Assembly (NCBI RefSeq): GCF_900114915.1
Contig: NZ_FOUS01000003.1
Location: 124,001 to 188,000, forward strand
Direction of reading: 5' to 3'
Length of the DNA stretch: 64,000 bases
From: Bradyrhizobium sp. Rc3b
GTDB taxonomy: Bacteria; Pseudomonadota; Alphaproteobacteria; Rhizobiales; Xanthobacteraceae
A model generated the notes under the pieces. That model was not told the origin of the DNA. It did not search any database and saw nothing but the letters and a program-made list of their open reading frames with translations. The position numbers were made by a program, and so were the translations under genes. Of this stretch, positions 30,622-38,781 are shown piece after piece; within the stretch, counting starts at the first letter, position 1, and each line of letters opens with the position of its first letter.

Positions 30622-31935
30622 CTATTGGTTGCTGTAGGTGGTGCCTTTCGGCAGCGGCAGCACGGCTTCGCGCTGCGCCTGGCTCTTCGGCCACACCACG
30701 GAGGATTTGTCGTCGATGTACTGGATCACGACGGGGAACGAGCGCTCGTTCTGCCCGGCCATGGGGCTGCCCTCGCCGTAGAACTTCACGCCGAAGCCGA
30801 GCATGGTGCCGCCTTCGGGGATGTCGGTGTCGAGCGCCGCCTTGCGCAGCGCCTCGGGATCGACACCGCCATATTTCTTGATCGCGCGCGGCAGCACGTC
30901 GGCCATGAACACGTAAGTGTTGGACGCGCCGATGCCGACATGGGCGGAGCGGATGGCAACCCCGGGCCGGATCTTGTCGAACTCCTCGCCGACCATCTTG
31001 ATCACGGGCGGGAGCTTCGGATCCATGGTCTTCTGGTTGGCGAGCCAGATCGAGATCGGGTCGGCGTTGAAGATGTAGGTGGCGTCGGCCCCCATGCCTT
31101 CCTTCAGCTTCTCATAGACGCCGTAGCCCGCACCATGGCCCATCAGCGCGCCGAACTTCAGGCCCTGCTCGCGGGCCTGGCGGAGCAGCAGCGTGATGTC
31201 GGGGTTGTAGCCGGTGTGGAAGATCACGTCGGGCTTGGCCCGCTTGAGCTTGGTCACCAGCGCCGACAGATCGGGCGCGGTCGCCGAATAGCCCTCCTTC
31301 ATCACGACGTTGAAGCCGGCTTTCTTCGCGCCTGCCTCGTTGCCCTTGGAGACGTCGACGCCATAGGCGCCGTCCTCGTGGATGATGGCGACGCGCAGGT
31401 CCTTCGGCTCCTTGTCGAACTTCGCCTTGGCGTTCTGCGCGATGAAGTCCATCGTCATCATGCCGAACTGGTCGCCGCTCGCCTGCGGGCGGAAGACGTA
31501 TTTGTAGCCCTTCTCGTTGAACACGGCGGACGAGATGCAGGTCGTCATCCACATGAACTTCTTGAGCTGCTCGACGCGGGCGGCCACCGGCACGCACTGC
31601 GCCGAGGAGAAGAAGCCGAGCACCATGTCGACCTTCTCCTGCTCGAGCAGGCGGACGGATTCGTTGATGGCGATGTCGGGCTTGCTCTGCGCATCGGCAT
31701 AGACCGCCTCGATCTTGTAGCCTTCGACGCCGGTCTTGGCGAAATGGTCGAGGATGATCTTCGCGCCGATATAGCCGAGTTCGGAACCGCCGCCGGCCAG
31801 AGGTCCGGTCAAATCAAAAACGACGCCGATCTTGATCTTCTTGTCCTGAGCCTGGGCGGCCACCGCCAGGCTCGTCGCGGATATCGCGATCACCAGCCCA
31901 CGTACCAATCGGGCAGCCATGCGCAGGCGCATCAA
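30622..31935 (-). CDS. ABC substrate-binding protein, branched-chain amino acid type
   Basis: A 437-residue periplasmic receptor of the HAAT (Peripla_BP_6) family. The signal peptide ends SLAVAAQAQDKK, then KIGVVFDLTGPLAGGGSELGYIGAKI begins the mature domain. The protein is longer than E. coli LivK and such receptors bind a wide range of amides, aromatic acids and amino acids, so the ligand is open. It is the first gene of a run of seven same-strand genes (receptor, livG, livF, livH, livM, ppk2, patatin) with gaps of at most 14 bases or overlaps. Confidence 0.92.
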   Translation of the reverse strand: MMRLRMAARLVRGLVIAISATSLAVAAQAQDKKIKIGVVFDLTGPLAGGGSELGYIGAKIILDHFAKTGVEGYKIEAVYADAQSKPDIAINESVRLLEQEKVDMVLGFFSSAQCVPVAARVEQLKKFMWMTTCISSAVFNEKGYKYVFRPQASGDQFGMMTMDFIAQNAKAKFDKEPKDLRVAIIHEDGAYGVDVSKGNEAGAKKAGFNVVMKEGYSATAPDLSALVTKLKRAKPDVIFHTGYNPDITLLLRQAREQGLKFGALMGHGAGYGVYEKLKEGMGADATYIFNADPISIWLANQKTMDPKLPPVIKMVGEEFDKIRPGVAIRSAHVGIGASNTYVFMADVLPRAIKKYGGVDPEALRKAALDTDIPEGGTMLGFGVKFYGEGSPMAGQNERSFPVVIQYIDDKSSVVWPKSQAQREAVLPLPKGTTYSNQ

Positions 31936-32025
31936 AACCTCCCTGGACGATTGTGCATTGCATTCGTCTTGCTTTTGGTTGCCCCCATCACATGGGCAGA
32001 GCGCAGGGATGTCAAGCCTCGCGCA

Positions 32026-32730
32026 TCAGCGCGAGGCGAACTGCTGCTCGATAAAGGCCGTGACAAATCGCGGCATGGTCGGCGTGAGATCACCCGTCCC
32101 GCGCACGAGATGAATCGCCGACAATTCCGGCTCGTGCTCACGGGCGAGATTGGTTTCGATCCGGGCGCGGGCCTCGTCGCCGGGCATATCGAGGTTGAGC
32201 ACCTGCATCATCGCAATCGTGGGGCCGCTGACGACGCAATACCAGTCCGGCTCGGCCCGATAGTCCGCCGCCGTCAAGCCGGTCTCTTCCTGGATTTCGC
32301 GGACGACGCTGCCGGGAATGTCCAGCATCCCATCCCTGACATCGTCGAGATCGGGCGTGCCCGACGGGAAATAGATGCGGCCTGCGTTCGCGGTGTGCTG
32401 CGCCATCTCGCCCATCAGGAAGGCGCCGTCGGACGTGCGCAGCGCGCCCATGCCAAACCCGTTGAACACGGGCGCGCCGGGAAAGCCCCAGTCGCGCCAG
32501 GCAAGGAAGCTTGCGAAATCGGTCTCGAAATAGGTCGAGGCGAAATGGCCGTCCGTGAATACGGGATGGCACCCGAGCAGGACGCGGCCGTTCCAGATCT
32601 TCGGCCGCTCGCGCTGCTTCTCGGCGAAGTGCGCCGCGATCTCGGCCCGACGCTCCTCGGCGAACGGCCAGACGATCGGCCGCACGGCAAGAGCAAGCGT
32701 CGTGACGCGATGAATGATCGGTGACGTCAT
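32026..32730 (-). CDS. Nudix hydrolase-like protein
   Basis: A 234-residue protein with a Nudix helix REIQEETGL in the C-terminal half, preceded by GSVV. The first half of the Nudix box is degenerate: no Glu at the expected place before the seven-residue spacer. The N-terminal part (RPKIWNGRVLLGCHPVF, FASTYFETDFASFLAWRDWG) matches a Nudix subgroup often called NTP pyrophosphohydrolases. The substrate is not predictable. It stands between two transporter clusters on the same strand. Confidence 0.82.
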   Translation of the reverse strand: MTSPIIHRVTTLALAVRPIVWPFAEERRAEIAAHFAEKQRERPKIWNGRVLLGCHPVFTDGHFASTYFETDFASFLAWRDWGFPGAPVFNGFGMGALRTSDGAFLMGEMAQHTANAGRIYFPSGTPDLDDVRDGMLDIPGSVVREIQEETGLTAADYRAEPDWYCVVSGPTIAMMQVLNLDMPGDEARARIETNLAREHEPELSAIHLVRGTGDLTPTMPRFVTAFIEQQFASR

Positions 32731-32760
32731 GAGGGGGCGACTATCACGCCTTCGCGTCAG

Positions 32761-33786
32761 CTATTTGGCGTTCCCCGTGGTCTTCTTGGCCTGCTCAACG
32801 AACTTGTTGGTGAAGGTCTTGCTGACGTCGATCTTGGCGTTCGCCACCTCGGGCGAGCCGACGCTGAACACCGCGAGCACGGCATCCGCGCCCTTCGGGT
32901 CCATCTTGCCGGTCTCCGAGTACATCGGGATCGTGTTCTTCAGCGCGGCGAGATAGAGATCCTTGTTCTTGCCGACCGTCTCCTCCGGCATCTTCGCCAT
33001 GATCTCCTCAGGGCTGTGCGAATGGATCCAGGCGAGCGTGGCGAGGATCGCGTTGGTGAGCGCCTGCGTCTCCTTCTCGTGCTTGGCAACCCAGGCCGCG
33101 GTCGAGTACAGCGCGCCGCCGGGATATTCGCCGCCGAAGGTCTCGAGCGTGTCCTTCTGCGTCCGCGTGTCGGAGAGGATACGCAAATCCTTGTGGCTGC
33201 CCTGCAGCACGGTGACGGAGGGATCGAGCATCACGGCCGCGTCGATCTGGCCCTGCTCCATCGCGGCGACCGCGGTGGCGCCGAGGCCGACGCCAATCAC
33301 GGCGGCGCTGGTCGGATCGATGCCGTTCTTCTTGAGCATGTACTTCAGGAAGAAGTCGGTCGAGGAACCGGGCGCGCTGACGCCGACCTTCTTGCCGGCG
33401 AGATCCTTGACCGACTTGATGTCGTTGGTGCGCGAGGGCGCGACCACGAGCACGAGGCCGGGATAGCGGTCATAGACCACGAAAGCCTGGAGCTCCTGCT
33501 TCTTGGCCGCCAGATTGACGCAATGGTCGAAATAGCCGGACACGACGTCGGCGCTGCCGCCGAGCACGGCCTTGAGCGCGTCCGAGCCGCCCTTGAGGTC
33601 GACCAGCTCGACATCGAGGCCGGCCTTCTCGTATTCGCCGAGCTGCTTGGCCAGCACCGTCGGCAAATAGCACAGGCAGGAGCCGCCGCCGACCGCGATG
33701 GTGACCTTGCTTTGCGCCGCGGCAAATCCGGTGGTGAGCGTAAGCGCGAGCAGCGCCGCGGCGAGCCTGGCAATCGTGTTCTTCAT
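32761..33786 (-). CDS. NitT/TauT-type ABC substrate-binding protein
   Basis: A 341-residue periplasmic receptor with a signal peptide (residues 1-24, ending FAAAQ), then VTIAVGGGSCLCYLPTVLAKQLGEYEKAGLDVELVD typical of the SsuA/TauA/ThiY-like group. ATG 33786 follows GGAGG. Its likely permease and ATPase (34422-36028) are on the same strand but separated from it by a cupin gene in the opposite direction. The ligand may be a sulfonate, nitrate-like ion or pyrimidine; sequence alone does not decide. Confidence 0.9.
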   Translation of the reverse strand: MKNTIARLAAALLALTLTTGFAAAQSKVTIAVGGGSCLCYLPTVLAKQLGEYEKAGLDVELVDLKGGSDALKAVLGGSADVVSGYFDHCVNLAAKKQELQAFVVYDRYPGLVLVVAPSRTNDIKSVKDLAGKKVGVSAPGSSTDFFLKYMLKKNGIDPTSAAVIGVGLGATAVAAMEQGQIDAAVMLDPSVTVLQGSHKDLRILSDTRTQKDTLETFGGEYPGGALYSTAAWVAKHEKETQALTNAILATLAWIHSHSPEEIMAKMPEETVGKNKDLYLAALKNTIPMYSETGKMDPKGADAVLAVFSVGSPEVANAKIDVSKTFTNKFVEQAKKTTGNAK

Positions 33787-33924
33787 TGGTTTCCTCCGTT
33801 CGGCCGGCGGCACCATAGAGCAGCGCGACGGGCTTGAGAAGCGTAGCCTAAGGCACTGGCCATCGGCCTTTTGGCGCAATAGCATGCGGGTACAACAACA
33901 AACTCGTGATGGGGAGGATCATCC

Positions 33925-34374
33925 ATGAATCGTCTTGCAATCGGGCTGTCGATCGCCGCCGCCTTTGCCGCCGGATGCGGCGCGAACCAGCTGCTCCGGC
34001 CGGCGCTGGCCGCCGAGAACATCACCGCGCAGATCATCCACACCGGCGAGATGGAAGGCGATGCGCTCGGCGCCGCCAACAATGTCGGCTACCGCTCAAA
34101 AATGTTCGCGAGCGCCGACGGCGCCACGATCTCGATCCAGGTCGGCAATGTGCCCAAGCACATGCATCCCAACACCAACGAGATCCAGTACATCCTGGAC
34201 GGGACCGGCACGATCTGGCTTGGCGACAAGGAAGTCACGGTCAAGCCGGGCGACCTCGTCATCATCCCGAAGGGCACGCCGCATGGCGGCACCAAGCCGA
34301 TCAGCGGACAGGTCAAGGCGATCGCGATCAAGACGCCGCCGCAGGCACCCGACGACACCAAGCTGCTGGATTGA
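33925..34374 (+). CDS. Exported cupin-domain protein
   Basis: A 149-residue protein with an N-terminal hydrophobic export signal (about 1-30, with a lipobox-like AAGC at 15-18) and one cupin barrel. The metal-type motifs are HMHPNTNEIQYILDG and PGDLVIIPKGTPHG, so two His, a Glu and a later His are present. Cupins include many oxygenases, isomerases and binding proteins; none is indicated. It starts behind GGGGAGGATC and lies, in reverse direction, inside an otherwise minus-strand ABC transporter cluster. Confidence 0.85.
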   Translation: MNRLAIGLSIAAAFAAGCGANQLLRPALAAENITAQIIHTGEMEGDALGAANNVGYRSKMFASADGATISIQVGNVPKHMHPNTNEIQYILDGTGTIWLGDKEVTVKPGDLVIIPKGTPHGGTKPISGQVKAIAIKTPPQAPDDTKLLD

Positions 34375-34421
34375 GGCTTCGCGATTGGGGCCCGCGCCGA
34401 TACGCGGGTCCCGCCTCGCGC

Positions 34422-35210
34422 CTAGCCGCGCCCATCCGATGCGGTCGGCCGCCACACCAACAGGCGCCGCTCCACCAGCGTGACCCCATAGTCGATCAGG
34501 ATCACGAACGCCGACAGCACGAACATGCCGGCGAACACGCCGGCGACGTCGAACACGCCCTCCGCCTGCTGGATGAGATAGCCGAGGCCCGCTGCCGATC
34601 CCAGATATTCGCCGACGACCGCGCCGACCACGGCAAAGCCGACCGAGGTGTGCAGCGAGGAGAACATCCAGGACAGCGCCGAGGGCCAATAGACGTGCCG
34701 CATCAGCTGCCGCTCGCTCATGCCGAGCATGCGGCCATTGTCGAGCACGGTGCGGCTGACCTCCTTGACGCCCTGATAGACGTTGAAGAACACGATGAAG
34801 AACACCAGGGTCACGCCGAGCGCGACCTTGGACCAGATGCCGAGGCCCAGCCACAGCGCGAAGATCGGCGCCAGCACCACGCGCGGCAGCGCGTTGACCA
34901 TCTTGACGTAGGGGTCGAACACTGCCGCTACAATCGGCTGGCGCGCGAACCAGAAGCCGACCAGCACGCCGCCGAGCGAACCGATCACGAAGGCGAGGAT
35001 CGATTCCGCCAACGTGATGCCGAGGTGCTTCCAGATCACGCCGGAAGAGAACCACTTCACGATCTGGCTGAACACGTCGAACGGGTTGGAGAAGAAGAAC
35101 GGCGGCAGCAGGATCTTGCCGAACACGGGAACGGTCGACAGCACCTGCCACAGCACGATGCAAACGACCGCGACCAGGACTTGCAGCGCGAACAGCGTCG
35201 GGCGCGACAT
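34422..35210 (-). CDS. NitT/TauT-type ABC permease
   Basis: A 262-residue membrane permease (SsuC/TauC type) with about six helices and the EAA-like segment VYQGVKEVSRTVLDNGRMLG. Other family marks are GVLVGFWFARQPIVAAVFDPYVKMVNALPRVVLAPIFALWLG. Its ATG shares its A with the stop codon of the ATPase gene (tgatg), so the two are translated together. Confidence 0.93.
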   Translation of the reverse strand: MSRPTLFALQVLVAVVCIVLWQVLSTVPVFGKILLPPFFFSNPFDVFSQIVKWFSSGVIWKHLGITLAESILAFVIGSLGGVLVGFWFARQPIVAAVFDPYVKMVNALPRVVLAPIFALWLGLGIWSKVALGVTLVFFIVFFNVYQGVKEVSRTVLDNGRMLGMSERQLMRHVYWPSALSWMFSSLHTSVGFAVVGAVVGEYLGSAAGLGYLIQQAEGVFDVAGVFAGMFVLSAFVILIDYGVTLVERRLLVWRPTASDGRG

Positions 35211-36028
35211 CAGACCGCCTCCGCCGCTTGGGTGGATTGCGCGTAGCCCTTCATCACCTCGTCCTTGAGCACGCTCCAGATCTCGCGGTGGAGCGCATGG
35301 AACTCCTTGTCCAGTCGCACCTCGAAGATGTCGCGCGGGCGCGGCAGGCTCACCTGCCAGTCGCCGATGATGCGCGAGGACGGCCCGGCCGACATGATCA
35401 CGACGCGGTCGGCGAGCGCGATCGCCTCTTCGAGATCATGGGTGACGAACAGCACGGCCTTGCGGTCGGCGTTCCAGAGGTCCAGCAGCAGGTTGCCCAT
35501 CACCTGGCGGGTCTGCGCATCGAGCGGCCCGAACGGCTCGTCCATCAAAAGGATTTTTGGATCGCGGATCAGCACCTGCGCCAGCGCCACACGCTTGCGC
35601 TGGCCGCCCGAGAGCATATGCGGATAGCGACCCGCGAACGCGCCAAGGCCGACCGAGGTCAGCCATTTCCGTGCGCGCGGCAGTGCCTCGGCGCGCGGCG
35701 TGCCCTTGATCTCCAGCCCGATCGCGACATTGTCGAGCGCAGTCTTCCACGGGAACAGCGCGTCGGCCTGGAACAGGTAGCCGGCATCCCGGTTCAGCCC
35801 CGCGAGCGGCCGGTCGAAAATCCTGACGCTGCCGGCGGCCGGCTTCAGCAGCCCGGCCGCGACGTTGAGCAGCGTCGATTTCCCGCAGCCCGTGGGCCCG
35901 ACGATGGCGACGAACTCGCCTTGCGCCACTGTGAGGTGGGCCTTTTCCACCGCCGTGTAGACCCGCCCGTCCCCGAGCCGGAACGCAACCTTGGCATCTT
36001 CCAGCGCCACTGCCGTTGGCGTTGACAT
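35210..36028 (-). CDS. NitT/TauT-type ABC ATPase
   Basis: A 272-residue ABC ATPase of the SsuB/TauB group: Walker A GPTGCGKST (44-52), Q-loop LFQADALFPWKT, signature LSGGQRKRVALAQVL, Walker B ILLMDEPFGPLDAQT and switch His in FVTHDLEEAIALADRV. ATG 36028 follows GGAGGG at a spacing of 7 bases; the upstream extension to 36082 is not needed. It is the first gene of the ATPase-permease pair. Confidence 0.94.
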   Translation of the reverse strand: MSTPTAVALEDAKVAFRLGDGRVYTAVEKAHLTVAQGEFVAIVGPTGCGKSTLLNVAAGLLKPAAGSVRIFDRPLAGLNRDAGYLFQADALFPWKTALDNVAIGLEIKGTPRAEALPRARKWLTSVGLGAFAGRYPHMLSGGQRKRVALAQVLIRDPKILLMDEPFGPLDAQTRQVMGNLLLDLWNADRKAVLFVTHDLEEAIALADRVVIMSAGPSSRIIGDWQVSLPRPRDIFEVRLDKEFHALHREIWSVLKDEVMKGYAQSTQAAEAV

Positions 36029-36120
36029 ATATTCCCTCCGAACTTGGCCCGATGCCTTAGCCGCTCGCGCGGCCAAGTTCAATCAAGCCGCCAAGCGTGC
36101 TACGCATGGGCGTCGCCGCG

Positions 36121-36289
36121 CTCTTACCCTCCCCTGGAGGGGGAGGGTCGGCTCACATGAGCGCCAGCGAAATGTGAGACGGGGTGGGGTGACGGTCTCT
36201 CCACGTCCAACACTGCCCGTGTCGAGAGACCACCCCACCCCGCTCGCGCAGCGCGCGATCGACCCTCCCCCTCCAGGGGAGGGTAAGAG
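36121..36289. repeat. Long inverted-repeat element in intergenic region
   Basis: The ends are exact reverse complements over about 30 bases: 36121-36150 (begins ctcttaccctcccctggagg) and 36260-36289 (ends cctccaggggagggtaagag). Inside lies a second pair, ggggtggggtgacggtctct (36180-36199) and agagaccaccccaccccg (36224-36241). The element could fold into one long hairpin in RNA. It is a dispersed repeat type of bradyrhizobial genomes and carries no gene. Confidence 0.8.
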
Positions 36290-36308
36290 AAAAGCGAGCT
36301 TACCTGCG

Positions 36309-37091
36309 ATGCCTTCCAAGCCAGCCATCAGCTATGCCCACGTCACCAAGAGCTTCGGCCTGCTGAAGGCCGTGGACGGTTTGTCGCTCGACATCGCCGA
36401 GGGCGAATTTGTGGCGATCGTCGGCGGATCGGGCTCCGGCAAGACCACGCTGCTGCGGCTCGCCAACCGGCTGATCGAGGCCGAGGGCGGCACCATCACG
36501 GTCGAGGGCGAGGACGTGCAAAGCGTCGATCCGGTCGCGCTGCGGCGGCGGATCGGCTACGTGTTCCAGAGCGGCGGGCTGTTTCCGCATCTGAGCGTTG
36601 CCGACAATATCGGGATCACGCCGAAACTGCTGGGCCAGCCGGCGGCCGATATTGCAGCGCGCGTCGACGAGCTGCTGGAGCTTGTGCAGCTCGATCGTGA
36701 CGCGCATCGCAGCCGTCTGCCGGAGGCGCTCTCCGGCGGCCAGCGCCAGCGCGTCGGCGTGGCGCGGGCGCTGGCGGCAAGGCCCCGCATCGTGCTGATG
36801 GACGAGCCGTTCGGCGCGCTCGATCCCATTACCCGCGATGCGCTCGGCGACGACTATCGTTCGCTGCATCGCAAGCTCGGCCTGACCACCGTGATGATCA
36901 CGCATGACATGACGGAGGCGATCCTGCTCGCCGACCGCATCGCGGTGATGCGCAGCGGACAGCTGCTCGCGCAGGGCACCCCCACCGAGCTCTCGAACAG
37001 CAGCGACGCTTACGTGCTGGAGCTGCTGCGTACGCCGCGGCGCCAGGTCGAGCGGCTGAACGCGCTGCTGCCGCAAAGCGGTGCGGCATGA
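36309..37091 (+). CDS. Osmoprotectant-type ABC ATPase (OpuCA/ProV-like)
   Basis: A 260-residue ABC ATPase: Walker A GGSGSGKTT (39-47), LSGGQRQRVGVARAL, IVLMDEPFGALDPITRD and the switch His in VMITHDMTEAILLAD. It lacks the C-terminal CBS pair of typical OpuCA, so ionic-strength sensing by CBS is absent. ATG 36309 comes 20 bases after the long inverted repeat. The stop overlaps the fused permease-receptor gene by four bases. Confidence 0.92.
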   Translation: MPSKPAISYAHVTKSFGLLKAVDGLSLDIAEGEFVAIVGGSGSGKTTLLRLANRLIEAEGGTITVEGEDVQSVDPVALRRRIGYVFQSGGLFPHLSVADNIGITPKLLGQPAADIAARVDELLELVQLDRDAHRSRLPEALSGGQRQRVGVARALAARPRIVLMDEPFGALDPITRDALGDDYRSLHRKLGLTTVMITHDMTEAILLADRIAVMRSGQLLAQGTPTELSNSSDAYVLELLRTPRRQVERLNALLPQSGAA

Positions 37092-38647
37092 GCCTGTTTT
37101 CCGATCCACGCTGGGGCGAGGCGCTGGCGCATCTGCCCGATTATCTCGGCAATCATGTGCGGGTCAGTCTCGCCGCGCTCGAGCTTGGCCTTGCCGTCAG
37201 CCTGCCGCTGGCGATCCTGACGCGCAGCCGTCCGGCGCCGCGAGCTATCCTGCTCGCAATCGCCAGCATCGTGCAGACAGTGCCGGGCCTGGCGCTGCTC
37301 GCGCTGTTCTATCCGCTGCTGCTGCTGGCCGCCTCGGTGACGCTGGCCTGGTTCGGCGTATCCTTCTCGGCGTTCGGCTTCCTGCCGGCGATGCTGGCGC
37401 TGGCGCTCTATTCGATGCTGCCAGTGCTGCGCAACGGCATCACCGGGCTCAACGGCATCGATCCCGCGCTGATCGAGGCCGCCAAGGGCGTCGGCATGAC
37501 CGCGCGGCAGTCGCTCGTCATGGTCGAGCTGCCGCTGGCGCTGCCGGTGATGATGGCGGGCATCCGCACCGCCGCGGTGTGGGTGATCGGCACCGCGACG
37601 TTGTCGACGCCGATCGGGCAGACCAGCCTCGGCAATTACATCTTTGCCGGGCTTCAAACCCAGAACTGGGTGTTCGTGCTGTTCGGCTGCTTTGCCTCGG
37701 CGCTGCTGGCGCTCGCCGTCGATCAGCTGCTCGGCCTGATCGAGGGCGGCCTGCGCCAGCGCAGCCGCGCCCGCACCGCGCTCGGCGCAGCCGGTATCGC
37801 GGCGCTGGTCGCTGCAACGCTGGTGCCGACGATGGGACGCTCGTCGCAGGGCTATGTCGTCGGCGCCAAGACCTTCGCCGAGCAATATGTGCTGTCGGCG
37901 CTACTGAGGGACCGCCTCCAGGCCGCCGGTCTGCCCGCGACGACGCGCTCGGGCCTCGGCTCCAGCGTGATCTTCGGGGCGTTGAAGGCCGGCGACATCG
38001 ATCTCTATGTCGATTATTCCGGCACGCTCTGGGCCAATCAGCTGCATCGCTCCGACATCAAGCCGCGCGCAGAGCTGTTGACGGATTTGAAGGCAAGCCT
38101 GGCAAAGGACAACATCACCCTGCTCGGCGAGCTCGGCTTCGAGAACGCCTATGCGTTGGTGCTTCCGAAGAAGCGCGCCGAAGCGCTTGGCATCCGGACC
38201 ATTGCCGATCTCGCGGCGCACGCATCGACGCTATCGATTGCCGGCGACTACGAGTTCTTCTCGCGGCCGGAATGGGCGGCGCTGCAAAAGGCCTACGGCC
38301 TTTCGTTCCGCGCCCAGCGCCAGATGCAGCCGGATTTCATGTATGCAGCGGTTGCGAGCGGCGAAGTCGACGTGATCGCCGGCTACACCAGCGACGGGTT
38401 GATCGCGAAATACGATCTTGTCGCGCTCGACGATCCCAAGCACGCGATTCCGCCCTACGACGCGATCCTCCTGCTCGCACCGAAGCGCGCCGGGGATGAG
38501 CGGCTCAAGGCAGCGCTGCAACCGCTGCTCGGCAAGATCGACATCGCCACTATGCGCGAGGCGAATCTGCGCGCCAGCGGCAATGACGCGAATTCCTCGC
38601 CGGATGCGGTGGCGAAGTGGCTGTGGGAGAAGGTGGGCGGGCGGTAG
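37088..38647 (+). CDS. Fused ABC permease and substrate-binding protein for osmoprotectants
   Basis: A 519-residue OpuCB/OpuCC-type fusion. Residues 1 to about 225 form the permease with RVSLAALELGLAVSLPLAIL and the EAA-like GIDPALIEAAKGVGMTARQSL. After a further helix (about 230-250) comes a glycine betaine/choline/carnitine-binding domain (about 258-515) with VGAKTFAEQYVLSALL, IDLYVDYSGTLWAN and GEVDVIAGYTSDGLIAKYDL. The receptor is thus tethered to the membrane, facing the periplasm. The fusion is known in this family. ATG overlaps the ATPase stop. Confidence 0.93.
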   Translation: MSLFSDPRWGEALAHLPDYLGNHVRVSLAALELGLAVSLPLAILTRSRPAPRAILLAIASIVQTVPGLALLALFYPLLLLAASVTLAWFGVSFSAFGFLPAMLALALYSMLPVLRNGITGLNGIDPALIEAAKGVGMTARQSLVMVELPLALPVMMAGIRTAAVWVIGTATLSTPIGQTSLGNYIFAGLQTQNWVFVLFGCFASALLALAVDQLLGLIEGGLRQRSRARTALGAAGIAALVAATLVPTMGRSSQGYVVGAKTFAEQYVLSALLRDRLQAAGLPATTRSGLGSSVIFGALKAGDIDLYVDYSGTLWANQLHRSDIKPRAELLTDLKASLAKDNITLLGELGFENAYALVLPKKRAEALGIRTIADLAAHASTLSIAGDYEFFSRPEWAALQKAYGLSFRAQRQMQPDFMYAAVASGEVDVIAGYTSDGLIAKYDLVALDDPKHAIPPYDAILLLAPKRAGDERLKAALQPLLGKIDIATMREANLRASGNDANSSPDAVAKWLWEKVGGR

Positions 38648-38657
38648 GTTGAGATTT

Positions 38658-38760
38658 CGTAGGGTGGGCAAAGGCGCGCAATGCGTGTGAGAGGTGGTGG
38701 GCACGCTTCCGCCTTCGCTCTTCGAGCTACGGCGGACACGTCGCTTTGCCCACCTACGGA
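38658..38760. repeat. Dispersed repeat, copy 1 (cgtagggtgggcaaag family)
   Basis: About 103 bases starting cgtagggtgggcaaaggcg and ending tcgctttgcccacctacgg, so the ends are inverted repeats of each other. The right half (gtgggcacgcttccgccttc onwards) is nearly identical to the second copy at 52069-52193. It lies at convergent gene ends. Confidence 0.85.
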
Positions 38761-38781
38761 TGCTCAGGATGGCGGCAGAGC

